Below are positions 18,991 to 27,233 of a stretch of DNA of 64,000 bases, piece after piece; the stretch's first letter is position 1, and every line of letters begins with the position of its first letter. Position numbers and translations under genes: made by a program. The notes under the pieces are model-generated. The model was not told where the DNA came from and searched no databases. It worked only from the letters and a program-made list of their open reading frames with translations. The stretch comes from Paludibacterium yongneupense DSM 18731 (GTDB lineage Bacteria; Pseudomonadota; Gammaproteobacteria; Burkholderiales; Chromobacteriaceae): NCBI RefSeq assembly GCF_000422925.1, contig NZ_AUGZ01000004.1, positions 62,001-126,000 on the forward strand, read 5' to 3'.

Positions 18991-20241
18991 ATGAGCCAGA
19001 ACACCTCCTCAGTCCTTTCCCTGCCTGGTGGACGTCTGCGCTTTTTCGCCGTAGCCGGCCCCGGCCTCGCCGTCATGCTGGCCGATACGGATGCCGGCGG
19101 CGTGCTGACCGCGGCACAGAGCGGGGCGCAATGGGGCTATTCCCTGCTGCTGCTCCAAGTCATTCTGATCCCCATTCTCTATATCGTGCAGGAGCTGACC
19201 GTGCGCCTCGGGATCGTGACGGGCAAAGGCTATGGCGAGCTGATCGGCTCCCAGTTCGGACGAGGATGGGCCTGGTTGTCGGCGGCGACCCTGTTGCTGG
19301 CCTGCCTCGGTGCCCTGCTATCCGAACTCGGCGGGCTCGCGGGCGTGGGGCAGATGTATGGCGTTCCGGTCTGGTTGTCGCTGACCCTGGCCGTGGGGGG
19401 GCTATCCCTGATGGTGCTCACCGGTTCCTATGCTTCGGTCGAGCGTATTGCACTTGCTCTGGGCGCGTTCGAACTCGTCTTTGTTCTGGTCGCCTGGCAG
19501 GCGCATCCGGCGGCGGCGGACATGGTGGCGGGGGCTGCGCGCATGCCGCTGCATGATCCAGGCTATCTGTTCATGGTCGCGGCCAATATCGGCGCGGTCA
19601 TCATGCCGTGGATGGTGTTCTACCAGCAGTCCGCCGTCGTCGAGAAAAAACTGGGACTGGCCGATCTGGGTGCGGCGCGCTGGGATACCGCCATCGGCGC
19701 GGTGCTGACTCAGGCCATCATGGCCGCCGTGCTGGTGGTGACCGCCGCCACGCTCGCGCATTCAGGCCGGCATGTGGCGCTGGACTCGGTCGGCGACATC
19801 GCGGCTGCCATCGCCCCCTTCCTGGGGGTTGGCGGCGGCAAATTATTGTTCGGCATGGGCATGAGCGGCGCATCGCTGATCGCGGCCATCGTGGTGACGC
19901 TGACCGCGTCGCGTGCGCTGGGCGAAATCCTCGGCTATCGCCACACCCTCGAGCACTCGCCGCGGCAGGCGCCTGTGTTTTACGCCAGCTATATTCTGGT
20001 GCTGACGGTGGCCGCGCTCGCGGTCGGAGGCGGGGCGAATCTGGTGGCGATAGGCGTCGGCGTCCAGGTGATGAATGCCATGTTGCTGCCCATCGTCCTG
20101 GGTTTTCTGTTTCTGCTCGCGCGGCGCCTGCCCGGCGCCTACCGCCTGCGCGGGGGCTACGCCGTGCTGGCGGGCAGCCTGATCGCCGTCACGGTGGGCT
20201 TGGGGCTCTATGCGGCGACCGTGGGGCTCGTCCTGCGCTGA
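18991..20241 (+). CDS. NRAMP-family metal-ion transporter, noncanonical subfamily
   Basis: A 416-residue inner-membrane protein with about eleven helices and the LeuT-like NRAMP fold. In the first helix the metal-binding DPGN of MntH is replaced by DTDAGG (AVMLADTDAGGVLTAAQ), and in the sixth helix the MPH motif becomes MPW (GAVIMPWMVFYQQS). So the metal may not be manganese or iron. The ATG at 18991 starts the conserved part after GGAG. It stands alone behind a dyad operator and before a terminator region. Confidence 0.85.
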   Translation: MSQNTSSVLSLPGGRLRFFAVAGPGLAVMLADTDAGGVLTAAQSGAQWGYSLLLLQVILIPILYIVQELTVRLGIVTGKGYGELIGSQFGRGWAWLSAATLLLACLGALLSELGGLAGVGQMYGVPVWLSLTLAVGGLSLMVLTGSYASVERIALALGAFELVFVLVAWQAHPAAADMVAGAARMPLHDPGYLFMVAANIGAVIMPWMVFYQQSAVVEKKLGLADLGAARWDTAIGAVLTQAIMAAVLVVTAATLAHSGRHVALDSVGDIAAAIAPFLGVGGGKLLFGMGMSGASLIAAIVVTLTASRALGEILGYRHTLEHSPRQAPVFYASYILVLTVAALAVGGGANLVAIGVGVQVMNAMLLPIVLGFLFLLARRLPGAYRLRGGYAVLAGSLIAVTVGLGLYAATVGLVLR

Positions 20242-20365
20242 AGCGCGAGGCGGGTGCGGCAAGCTGCCGCATTCCGCGCGCCGCCGCCTGCCTCTAGGCT
20301 GCAATCATCAGCCGGGCGGCGAGTCTCCGGCTTCATGCCCGGCCTTCCTCTCCAGGGAACTCATG

Positions 20366-20386
20366 CTCCGCTGCGCGGAGTTTTTT
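20366..20386 (+). terminator. Rho-independent terminator downstream of the NRAMP gene
   Basis: Stem CTCCGC / GCGGAG with a three-base loop, followed by six T, 125 bases past the stop. Confidence 0.75.
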
Positions 20387-20513
20387 CCTGTCTTGCCCGT
20401 CGCCTGCCATTGGGCGGATCGCCGCCACCGCCTGGCCAGGGGATGGCGATATGCCATATGCAAGTTCGGCGATTTGCGCTACCTTGTGCTCTGGACATTA
20501 TCGGGAGTGCGCC

Positions 20514-21665
20514 ATGCCCGCTATCCATGACATCGAAGATCTGCGCCGTCTCGCACGCCGTCGCGTGCCCAGGATGTTCTACGACTATGCCGACTCCGGC
20601 TCGTGGACCGAGAGCACGTATCGCGCCAACGAACTTGCATTCAAGTCCATCCTGTTACGGCAGCGCGTGGCGCGCAATATCGAACACCGTTCCCTTGAAA
20701 CCCGCATGGCCGGCATCGACGTAAGCATGCCGGTGGCGCTTGCGCCGACCGGTCTGACCGGGATGCAGCATGCCGACGGCGAGATTCTCGCCGCGCGTGC
20801 GGCGGAAGCATTTGGCGTCCGCTTTACCCTGTCGACCATGAGCATCTGTTCGCTGGAGGATGTGGCCGCGCATACGAGCGGGCCGTTCTGGTTCCAGCTG
20901 TATGTGATGCGCGATCGCGCGTTCATGGAAAGCCTGATCGATCGCGCGCGGGCGGCAGGGTGCGATGCGCTGGTGCTGACGCTTGATCTGCAGATACTCG
21001 GCGTGCGGCACAAGGATGCAAAAAACGGATTGTCGGCGCCGCCGCGGCTGACGCCGGCCACGCTGCTGCACCTGCTGACCCGGCCGCGCTGGTGCGCGGG
21101 CATGCTCGCGACCCGGCGGCACGGCTTCGGCAATATCGTCGGGCATGTCGAGGGCGTGGAAAACATGGCTTCGCTGGCGGCCTGGACCGCGCAGCAGTTC
21201 GATCCTCGTCTGAGCTGGGACGATATCGAGTGGGTCAAGCGGCGCTGGGGAGGGAAGCTGATTCTCAAGGGCATTCTCGATGCGGAAGACGCGCGCCATG
21301 CACTCGCCAGCGGTGCCGATGCCTTGATCGTCAGCAACCACGGTGGCCGCCAGCTCGATGGCGCACCGAGCTCGGTCGCGGCTTTGCCCGCGATCGTCGA
21401 TGCGGTGGGTACGGGCATCGAAGTCTGGCTGGACGGGGGCATCCGCTGCGGACAGGATGTCCTCAAGGCCGTGGCGCTGGGCGCCCGCGGTACGATGATA
21501 GGCCGCGCCTTCCTCTATGGGCTCGGGGCGCTGGGGCAGGCCGGCGTGGATAAAGCGTTGCAGATCATCGCGCGCGAACTCGACCTCAGCATGGCCTTCT
21601 GCGGCCATACCGATATCCGTGCCGTGGGGCGCGACATTCTTGTTCCCGGCAGCATTCCGCGTTAG
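20514..21665 (+). CDS. FMN-dependent alpha-hydroxy-acid dehydrogenase (L-lactate dehydrogenase-like)
   Basis: A 383-residue flavoprotein of the LldD/glycolate oxidase family, which oxidises L-2-hydroxy acids and passes electrons to quinone or oxygen. Seen: RVPRMFYDYADSGSWTE near the start, PVALAPTGLTGMQHADGE, FQLYVMRDR, the catalytic-histidine segment VSNHGGRQLDG, and the FMN phosphate site WLDGGIRCGQDVLKA plus GRAFLYGLGALG. ATG at 20514 has GGGAG upstream. It converges with a LysR gene, the stops overlapping by four bases. Lactate is the likeliest substrate, but mandelate and similar acids are possible. Confidence 0.9.
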   Translation: MPAIHDIEDLRRLARRRVPRMFYDYADSGSWTESTYRANELAFKSILLRQRVARNIEHRSLETRMAGIDVSMPVALAPTGLTGMQHADGEILAARAAEAFGVRFTLSTMSICSLEDVAAHTSGPFWFQLYVMRDRAFMESLIDRARAAGCDALVLTLDLQILGVRHKDAKNGLSAPPRLTPATLLHLLTRPRWCAGMLATRRHGFGNIVGHVEGVENMASLAAWTAQQFDPRLSWDDIEWVKRRWGGKLILKGILDAEDARHALASGADALIVSNHGGRQLDGAPSSVAALPAIVDAVGTGIEVWLDGGIRCGQDVLKAVALGARGTMIGRAFLYGLGALGQAGVDKALQIIARELDLSMAFCGHTDIRAVGRDILVPGSIPR

Positions 21666-22546
21666 GCTGCGGGCGGGATGCGGCCCTCGATCGGCATGCC
21701 GGCGACGACATCCCAGAACGCCAGCATCAGCGGCGATGCTTCACCGGGGGCGCGGATCAGCCCTATCTGCCAATAGGCGTCTTCGGCATCAAAAGTCCGG
21801 ATGTGGAACTGGTGCTCGCCGACGAGGGTCGAGGCGGGGACGATGGCCCAGGCGACGCCCGCTTCGACCAGTGCCAGCACCGATGAAAACCCGGGTACGG
21901 TATCGATGGTGGCAACCGAAATCCCTTGCCGGGCGAGAAAACTCATCGCGTGATCGTGGAAACCCGGCGAACGGGCGCGGTCGTGCATGGCCAGCGGCAG
22001 GTCGGCCAGTTGGGCCAGCGGTGTCTCGGCATGGTAGTCGGCAGGAAAGATGGCGACCAGAGCTTCGCGTATCAGGGGCGTCGCGGGCCAGCCCTTGGGT
22101 TCCGGCAGACGGCAAAAACCCAGGTCCAGCCGCCCTTCGTTCATGGCGTCGACCTGGTGCCGGGCCGACATTTCCAGCAGCTGGATCTGTACATGCGGGC
22201 GCGTGGCACGAAACGCCGCGATCGCACGGGGCGCCAGAATGCGGGTGGAGGTGCCGAAGCCTATGCGCAAGGTGCCTTCCAGCCCCTGCGCGGCCAGCGC
22301 GGCGCGCTGCGCGAGACGGTTCGCGCTTTCGACTACGGTCCTGGCGTCTTCGAACAGCACGCGTCCGAACGGCGTCAGCCGTGTCGCAACCGGGCCGCGC
22401 ACGAACAAGGGCAGGCCGTACTCGGCCTCCAGCCGCTGTATTTGTTTGCTCAGCGCCGACTGGGTGACATGCAGTCTTTCCGCCGCCAGGCGAAAATGCA
22501 GAACGTCGGCCAGCAGTACGAAGGCGCGTAGATCACGCAGTTCCAT
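21662..22546 (-). CDS. LysR-family transcriptional regulator
   Basis: A 294-residue regulator with an N-terminal winged helix-turn-helix (FRLAAERLHVTQSALSKQIQRLE) and a periplasmic-binding-like effector domain from about residue 90. Two adjacent ATG codons are possible; the second (22546, MELRDLRAF) gives the usual N-terminus. Target unclear: the divergent neighbour is only a gene remnant, and the convergent one is the hydroxy-acid dehydrogenase. Confidence 0.92.
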   Translation of the reverse strand: MELRDLRAFVLLADVLHFRLAAERLHVTQSALSKQIQRLEAEYGLPLFVRGPVATRLTPFGRVLFEDARTVVESANRLAQRAALAAQGLEGTLRIGFGTSTRILAPRAIAAFRATRPHVQIQLLEMSARHQVDAMNEGRLDLGFCRLPEPKGWPATPLIREALVAIFPADYHAETPLAQLADLPLAMHDRARSPGFHDHAMSFLARQGISVATIDTVPGFSSVLALVEAGVAWAIVPASTLVGEHQFHIRTFDAEDAYWQIGLIRAPGEASPLMLAFWDVVAGMPIEGRIPPAA

Positions 22547-22642
22547 CATTCCCCCCCGGAATCGTTTTATCTATTATATAGCGTTTGACGGAATGGTGCG
22601 CCGCTTCAAGAGCCATCTTTACCCATTTCGGGAGGGGATGCC

Positions 22643-22780
22643 ATGAGACGAATCGCAATTGATATGGACGAAATCCTGGCCGCTATGCTGAGCAAGCCGC
22701 GGTGCGGGCTGGAACAGGCTGCAGGCAGCCTCTTGCCGCGGGATCTGCGGCCCGGTGAAACGCTGAATGCCGTGCCGGGG
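22643..22780 (+). pseudogene. 5' fragment of a 5'(3')-deoxyribonucleotidase-like gene
   Basis: A strong GGGAGGGG site precedes an ATG whose first codons read MRRIAIDMDEILA, the signature start of HAD-type 5'(3')-deoxyribonucleotidases, with the nucleophile Asp in D-M-D-E. Partial similarity continues to about DLRPGETLNAVPG. The rest of the roughly 190-residue protein is absent; the frame continues only with unrelated sequence to 22903, overlapping the next gene. A decayed remnant, although a short peptide could still be made. Confidence 0.6.
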
Positions 22781-22834
22781 TGCGTTGCTTTGCGGCCGGC
22801 GAGACCCGCGCCGGCGTTTTGTGAACCGCAGGGC

Positions 22835-23797
22835 TCAAGTCAGCGGCTCTGCCCTATGCACGGGCTTGACCCGGGCGGCCCACAGCACCCCCGCGAGCAA
22901 TAGCGCGATACCGAGCAGGGTTGTTCCGCCCGGCAGGCGGCCGCGCAGCATGAAAGCATAAGCCAGCGCCGCCAGCGTTTCGAATACGATCAACTGTCCG
23001 GCCAGCGCGGTGCTCAGCCGCTGGCTGGCTTCATTCCAGCACCAGGTTCCGAGCCAGGAGGCGAACAGGCCGATGGCGACCATCAGGCCGATAAAGCGCA
23101 GCGGCTGCGGGCCGAAAGGCATGGCGAAATCGTCGGCGCGCAGGCTATTGAAGCCCCACAACAGGGCGTAAGCGGCGAGAGCGAGCGGCAACGTTGCCAC
23201 CCCCTGCGCGGTGGCCCAGGTTCCGGGGGGGCGCTCGGGGTGGGCACGCAGCCAGTCGGCGTTGCGCAAGGGGTACCAGGTCCAGCAGGCGACGGCGGCC
23301 AGGGCCAGCATCGCGCCGAGCCAATAGGCATGGGGCGCGGCGTGCGTTTCGTGGCGCAGCGCGGCGAGCTCGTCCCGGTTCACGCAGGCAATTCCAGCGG
23401 CGATCAAGAACAGCGAAGGTGCGAGCCTGGCCCATGGCAGATGCCCATCGCGCTGTGCGTTGCGGACATTGGAACAGATCGATATGAGCACCGGCAGCGT
23501 GCCGACTATCATGGTCGGCAGCGGTCCGCCCGCCCGCTGGATCGCGCCGGCCAGGCACAGATAATAGAGCAGGTTGCCGATGGCGCCGAGTTTGAGCGCT
23601 TCCAGCCAGTCGCTCCGCGTCAGACGGGCGAGGGCGGCACGGTCCAGCCATGCCAGCGGCAGAGCGATGAGACCGAAGGCGAGATAGCGCCCGGCCGACT
23701 GTAGCGCGGCGGGGTAAGCGGGCAGGAGCAGCGGCCCGATGAACACCCATCCCCACAGCAAGCCTGCCGCCAGAGCATACGCAATTCCTGCCGACAT
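22835..23797 (-). CDS. EamA/DMT-family transporter
   Basis: A 320-residue inner-membrane protein with about ten helices in two EamA repeats (AYALAAGLLWGWVFIGP at the start; SWLGTWCWNEASQRLSTALAGQL in the second repeat). Family members export amino acids and other metabolites. The ATG at 23797 is preceded by GGGGGAG. Its start is 68 bases from the stop of an AraC gene on the same strand, which may regulate it. Substrate unknown. Confidence 0.88.
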   Translation of the reverse strand: MSAGIAYALAAGLLWGWVFIGPLLLPAYPAALQSAGRYLAFGLIALPLAWLDRAALARLTRSDWLEALKLGAIGNLLYYLCLAGAIQRAGGPLPTMIVGTLPVLISICSNVRNAQRDGHLPWARLAPSLFLIAAGIACVNRDELAALRHETHAAPHAYWLGAMLALAAVACWTWYPLRNADWLRAHPERPPGTWATAQGVATLPLALAAYALLWGFNSLRADDFAMPFGPQPLRFIGLMVAIGLFASWLGTWCWNEASQRLSTALAGQLIVFETLAALAYAFMLRGRLPGGTTLLGIALLLAGVLWAARVKPVHRAEPLT

Positions 23798-23865
23798 TCC
23801 CGGCTCCCCCGATTTGAAGACATCCATTCTGAGGGCGGGCGGGGGCGCCGTCTTGTACCGGATTG

Positions 23866-24690
23866 CTATTGCCGGACCTGGCGCTGGTATCGCGCGGGGG
23901 TCACGCCGTAACGACAGGCGAAGGAGCGGGTCAGGTGGGCCTGATCGGCCATGCCGGTGCTTGCCGCGACCTGCGCCGGCGGCAGGCCCGAGGCAAGCAG
24001 ACGCTTGGCCTCGCGCAATCGCAAGGCCATCAGCATCTGCTGCGGCGTGACGTTGTAGTGCGCCTTGAAGCAGCGCAGGAAATGGAAAGGGCTGAGCCCG
24101 GCCACGGCTGCCAGATCGTCCAGCGTCGGGCGATCGGCCAGGGCCGCATGCAGATAGTCGATGACCGTGGCGAAACGCCCTGCATCCGCGGCGCCAGCCG
24201 GATGCGCGACACGGGCATGGTGCCGGACGTCGGCCAGCAAGGAAACCAGCAGTCCGTCGAAGGCGAGCGGATCCGTGCTTCGCCACAGCGCCTCAAGCCG
24301 TGCCGTGACGCGCCGCGCGATGCGGGCATCGCGCCGGACGGCGTCTTCGAACCACCAGCCGGCTTCGCCGCTGATCGTCTCTATCGCTTCTTGTGCAATA
24401 TAGAGCATGCGGTAGCGCCAGCCGTCGGCCGTTTCGGCGCGCCCGGTGTGCAGTGCATCCGGATTCATCAGGACGATGGAGTCCGGCGGCGCCAGGTGTT
24501 CGCTGCCACCGTAGCGGAAGCGCTCTACGCCCGATTCGATCGCGCCGAGGCCAAAACCGTCGTGGGAGTGAGGCTCGAAGGCATAGCGCACGATATGCGC
24601 GCGATACAGCTCGATGCCGGGACGGTGTGCGGGCCGGCGGAATTCCGCCCGGTCGCGCGGATGTTCGAACTCGGGCGGGACGCCCGGCAT
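23866..24690 (-). CDS. AraC-family transcriptional regulator
   Basis: A 274-residue regulator with an N-terminal cupin-like sensing domain (YAFEPHSHDGFGLGAIESG) and two C-terminal helix-turn-helices (LDDLAAVAGLSPFHFLRCFKA; VAASTGMADQAHLTRSFACRYGVTPARY). ATG at 24690 lacks a clear ribosome site; a GTG at 24732, just beyond the stop of the upstream GNAT gene, is an alternative suggesting translational coupling. In line with a GNAT gene upstream and an EamA transporter downstream, an arrangement common for AraC-controlled exporters. Confidence 0.9.
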   Translation of the reverse strand: MPGVPPEFEHPRDRAEFRRPAHRPGIELYRAHIVRYAFEPHSHDGFGLGAIESGVERFRYGGSEHLAPPDSIVLMNPDALHTGRAETADGWRYRMLYIAQEAIETISGEAGWWFEDAVRRDARIARRVTARLEALWRSTDPLAFDGLLVSLLADVRHHARVAHPAGAADAGRFATVIDYLHAALADRPTLDDLAAVAGLSPFHFLRCFKAHYNVTPQQMLMALRLREAKRLLASGLPPAQVAASTGMADQAHLTRSFACRYGVTPARYQRQVRQ

Positions 24691-24736
24691 CCACAGCGCG
24701 GCATCGACGTCGGCAGGGTGCGTCGCCGGCACGGCC

Positions 24737-25234
24737 TCAGTCGAACAGGCAGGCTTCACGGCCGTCGCCGAAGGGAACCGGGTGTCGGTAGCTGAGGCCG
24801 AGTTTCTCCAGCAGCCGCACCGAGGCGCGGTTGTCCAGGCTGGTGAAGCCGACGATGCGTGTCTTGCCCAGCACCTCGTGCCCATATCGCAGGCAGGCCT
24901 GCGCGGCTTCGAACGCATAGCCCTGACCGTGCCAGGCCGGAAGAAAAGCATAGCCGATGTCGGTTTCCTGCAGGGCGTCGCGGTAGAGCAGGCCGCAAAT
25001 GCCAAGCGCCTGGCCGTCGGAACGGCGGCAGACCAGATACAGGCCGTGCCCGTTCTTCAGATAGCTGCTGCGGATGTTCTGCTCGATAAAGGTGCGGGCG
25101 TCGTCCAGCGTGTTCAGGCCGCAATCGCGAATCGAGGCGATATACGAGGGGTCGCGGGTCAGTTCGAGAATGAAGGGGGCGTCTTCGGTCTCGACTTGCC
25201 GCAAGGTCAGGCGCGGTGTTTCCAGTATCGTCAC
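24737..25234 (-). CDS. GNAT-family N-acetyltransferase (RimJ/RimL-like)
   Basis: A 165-residue acetyl-CoA-dependent acetyltransferase. Beginning ETPRLTLRQV and the acetyl-CoA loop region AFLPAWHGQGYAFEAAQACL, then VGFTSLDNRASVRLLEKLG, are typical of the RimJ-like group that acetylates protein N-termini or small amines. Start GTG at 25234 with AGAGGA upstream. It follows the leaderless binding-protein gene by 23 bases and precedes the AraC gene, probably in one transcript. Substrate unknown. Confidence 0.88.
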   Translation of the reverse strand: MTILETPRLTLRQVETEDAPFILELTRDPSYIASIRDCGLNTLDDARTFIEQNIRSSYLKNGHGLYLVCRRSDGQALGICGLLYRDALQETDIGYAFLPAWHGQGYAFEAAQACLRYGHEVLGKTRIVGFTSLDNRASVRLLEKLGLSYRHPVPFGDGREACLFD

Positions 25235-25257
25235 GCGATAGTCCTCTGTCTGTGAGC

Positions 25258-26016
25258 TTACCCAAAATTCAAACCGGACGGATAGCCGGGCGCGGCGACC
25301 GCCGCCCCTTTGACTGCGTGCCGGGTCAGCAAGGCGGCGATGGCGCCGGACGCTTTTTTGGCTTCCAGCCAGGCGTCCAGCCAGTCGAAAGCCGGACGGC
25401 CGCGGCTGGCGGGCAAGGCCATCGCCTGGTGAATGCGCATGAAGCCGCCATCGAGCAGGCGCAAGCCGGCGACACGTTGTGCATCGGCCTCCAACTGCTG
25501 CCTGACGCCGGCGGCGACATCCAGCCCGTGCTCGACCATGGTATCGACGACGGCCGCCGACGTTGGCGCGCGCACGATCTGCGCCTGGTGCAGATGGCGG
25601 CTGAGATACAGGTCGTAGGCGCTGCCGCGGCCCACTGCCACCCGGTGCCGGGGGTGGTCGACGTCGCCGTTGCTGCGGATGGGCGAGTCGCGTGCAACCA
25701 GATAGCTCCCTTCGATGACGACATAGGGCGGGGTGAAGTGCAGCCCGACGCCACGCAAGGGATCGATGGCGAAGAAGCCGAGATCGGCGCGTTGTTCTTG
25801 CACCGCTTCGACCGCCTTGCCCGCGCCGTCGAACAGCTGCAGCTCGAGCCCGATGCCGAGATCCTGGGCCAGGGCGTGCGCGAGATCGACCGATACCCCA
25901 TAGGGGCCGGCGGTCGGGTCGTCCTGCTTCGCCAGCAGGGCGTTGCCGAGGTTGATCGTGACGCGCAGCACGTCGCCGGGGGCGAAGGCGCGGATCAGGT
26001 CGGAATCGATGCTCAT
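25258..26016 (-). CDS. Leaderless solute-binding-protein-like protein (family 3 fold)
   Basis: A 252-residue protein with a complete family 3 binding fold (DVLRVTINLGNALLAKQDD, GVSVDLAHALAQDLGIGLEL, RADLGFFAIDPLRG, FTPPYVVIEGSYLVA), but its N-terminus, MSIDSDLIRAFAPGDV, has no signal peptide, and no upstream start adds one. So it should stay in the cytoplasm, unlike binding proteins of ABC importers. No permease is nearby. Similar leaderless proteins occur in other proteobacteria; their role is not clear to me. It could be an amino-acid-binding sensor or an enzyme-like relative. Confidence 0.8.
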   Translation of the reverse strand: MSIDSDLIRAFAPGDVLRVTINLGNALLAKQDDPTAGPYGVSVDLAHALAQDLGIGLELQLFDGAGKAVEAVQEQRADLGFFAIDPLRGVGLHFTPPYVVIEGSYLVARDSPIRSNGDVDHPRHRVAVGRGSAYDLYLSRHLHQAQIVRAPTSAAVVDTMVEHGLDVAAGVRQQLEADAQRVAGLRLLDGGFMRIHQAMALPASRGRPAFDWLDAWLEAKKASGAIAALLTRHAVKGAAVAAPGYPSGLNFG

Positions 26017-26246
26017 CGTGTGTCCTTGGACGGTCTAAACCCCGCCCTGCAGGGCGGAATAGCGGTACGCCCCCGGCCGGGGCTTTTGCGAGAACGGACG
26101 GGCCATGGCGCGGTGCCGTCCGAGGGGCAGCCCGCGGCAGCGGCCGTTGCGATTCATAATAGCGTCATCGTCCACGCGCCGCCAAGGCATGAGCCGGCTG
26201 TGGCGTTGCCGCCGACGTTTTTCTCCGCGATCTGAGCCCCGTCCTG
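26017..26246. other. Intergenic region with GC-rich hairpins
   Basis: Contains the palindrome CCGCCCTGCAGGGCGG (about 26043-26058) and a GCCCC-GGCC-GGGGC hairpin followed by TTTT (about 26071-26087). The latter would terminate transcription on the plus strand, where no gene precedes it; the former may serve the LysR gene on the minus strand. No coding sequence is evident. Confidence 0.35.
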
Positions 26247-27122
26247 TCAGCGTGCCGCTTCGTGTTGCAGCCATTCCCGTATCCGGGCGATGGCGATTTC
26301 GTCCTTTCTTCCGCTCAATACGCACATATCGAAACTGGTTCCGCTGGCGACAAAGCCGAGCGGAGCGATCAGACGCCCGCTTTCCAATTCGCGCTCGACC
26401 AGCAGTGCCGGCGCGATGGCAAGCCCGAGCCCCGCCGCCGCCGCCTCCAGCATCAGCGGTAGATGGTCGAAACGGCGCCCCTGCCGCAGAGTGTCCGGGT
26501 CCAGTCCCTGCGCGCGAGCCCAGCCGGCCCAGGCTTGTGGGCGCGAAGCGGTATGCAGCAGCGGCAGGCATGGCAGGTCGGAGGCCTGCAGCGGCAGGGT
26601 CGGGTAGTCGGGCGCGCAGACCGGGCCGACCCGTTCGTCGAGCAGCGCCACTGCCGCTATCGTGTCGGGCCAGGCGCCTTCGCCGCCGAGCACCAGTACA
26701 TCGACGCGGCCTTGCTGCAGCGGGGCGAGCCCGGAGGCGGTCTGCAGCCGCAGGCGGATTTCCGGGTGCCGCATCTCGAAGCGCTCGAGACGCGGGATCA
26801 GCCAGTTGGCGAGAAAGCTGCCCGGCGCGCCGAGCACGATATCGTCTGCCGTCACCTGTTTTGCAATATCGGTGCAGCACTGCTCCAGCAGTCCCAGCGC
26901 CTGGGCGGCCGCCTGCTGCAATGCGAGTCCGGAGGCGGTGGCGGCGATGCCGCCTGCATGGCGCAAAAAAACCGGCTGCCCGAGCCAGTCTTCCAGTATC
27001 CGTATCTGGTGGCTGACCGCGCTATGGGTGACGCACAACTCGTGCGCGGCGGCGCTGAAACTGCGGCAGCGGGCGGCGACTTCGAAAACGCGGATCGCGT
27101 TGAGTGGGGGGAGACGGCGCAC
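26247..27122 (-). CDS. trpI: LysR-family regulator divergent from trpBA, TrpI-like
   Basis: A 291-residue LysR protein: helix-turn-helix near the N-terminus (FSAAAHELCVTHSAVSHQIRILE) and an effector domain from about residue 90. Closest in style to the GcvA/TrpI group. GTG start at 27122 with AAGGA upstream. It is transcribed away from trpB across a 111-base gap, the arrangement of trpI in Pseudomonas, where TrpI with indoleglycerol phosphate activates trpBA. Function assigned from context; the gene symbol is tentative. Confidence 0.8.
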   Translation of the reverse strand: MRRLPPLNAIRVFEVAARCRSFSAAAHELCVTHSAVSHQIRILEDWLGQPVFLRHAGGIAATASGLALQQAAAQALGLLEQCCTDIAKQVTADDIVLGAPGSFLANWLIPRLERFEMRHPEIRLRLQTASGLAPLQQGRVDVLVLGGEGAWPDTIAAVALLDERVGPVCAPDYPTLPLQASDLPCLPLLHTASRPQAWAGWARAQGLDPDTLRQGRRFDHLPLMLEAAAAGLGLAIAPALLVERELESGRLIAPLGFVASGTSFDMCVLSGRKDEIAIARIREWLQHEAAR

Positions 27123-27134
27123 CGGAATCCTTGC

Positions 27135-27217
27135 CTGTTAGAAATATTGACAGCCTGATGGTCAAATATATCGCTACCGTAACCGTATTTGAAGCTTTAG
27201 GCTGTTAAAAATATTCA
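27135..27217 (+). promoter_or_regulatory. Repeated LysR-type operator between trpI-like gene and trpB
   Basis: Two near-identical 16-mers, CTGTTAGAAATATTGA (27135-27150) and CTGTTAAAAATATTCA (27202-27217), lie 67 bp apart. Each extends into a dyad (CTGT...ACAG; CTGTT...AACAG) as expected for LysR-type T-N11-A sites. A perfect TTGACA (27147-27152) lies in the first; no clean -10 follows, in keeping with an activator-dependent promoter. The second repeat ends 16 bases before the trpB start and may be a repressing or mRNA-level site. Confidence 0.6.
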
Positions 27218-27233
27218 AACAGGAAAGACTGCC

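Noticed and set aside
26035-26880. A 281-residue minus-strand frame overlapping the TrpI-like gene
   Set aside because: Arg/Ala/Pro-rich shadow in a different frame of the LysR gene with no domain similarity.
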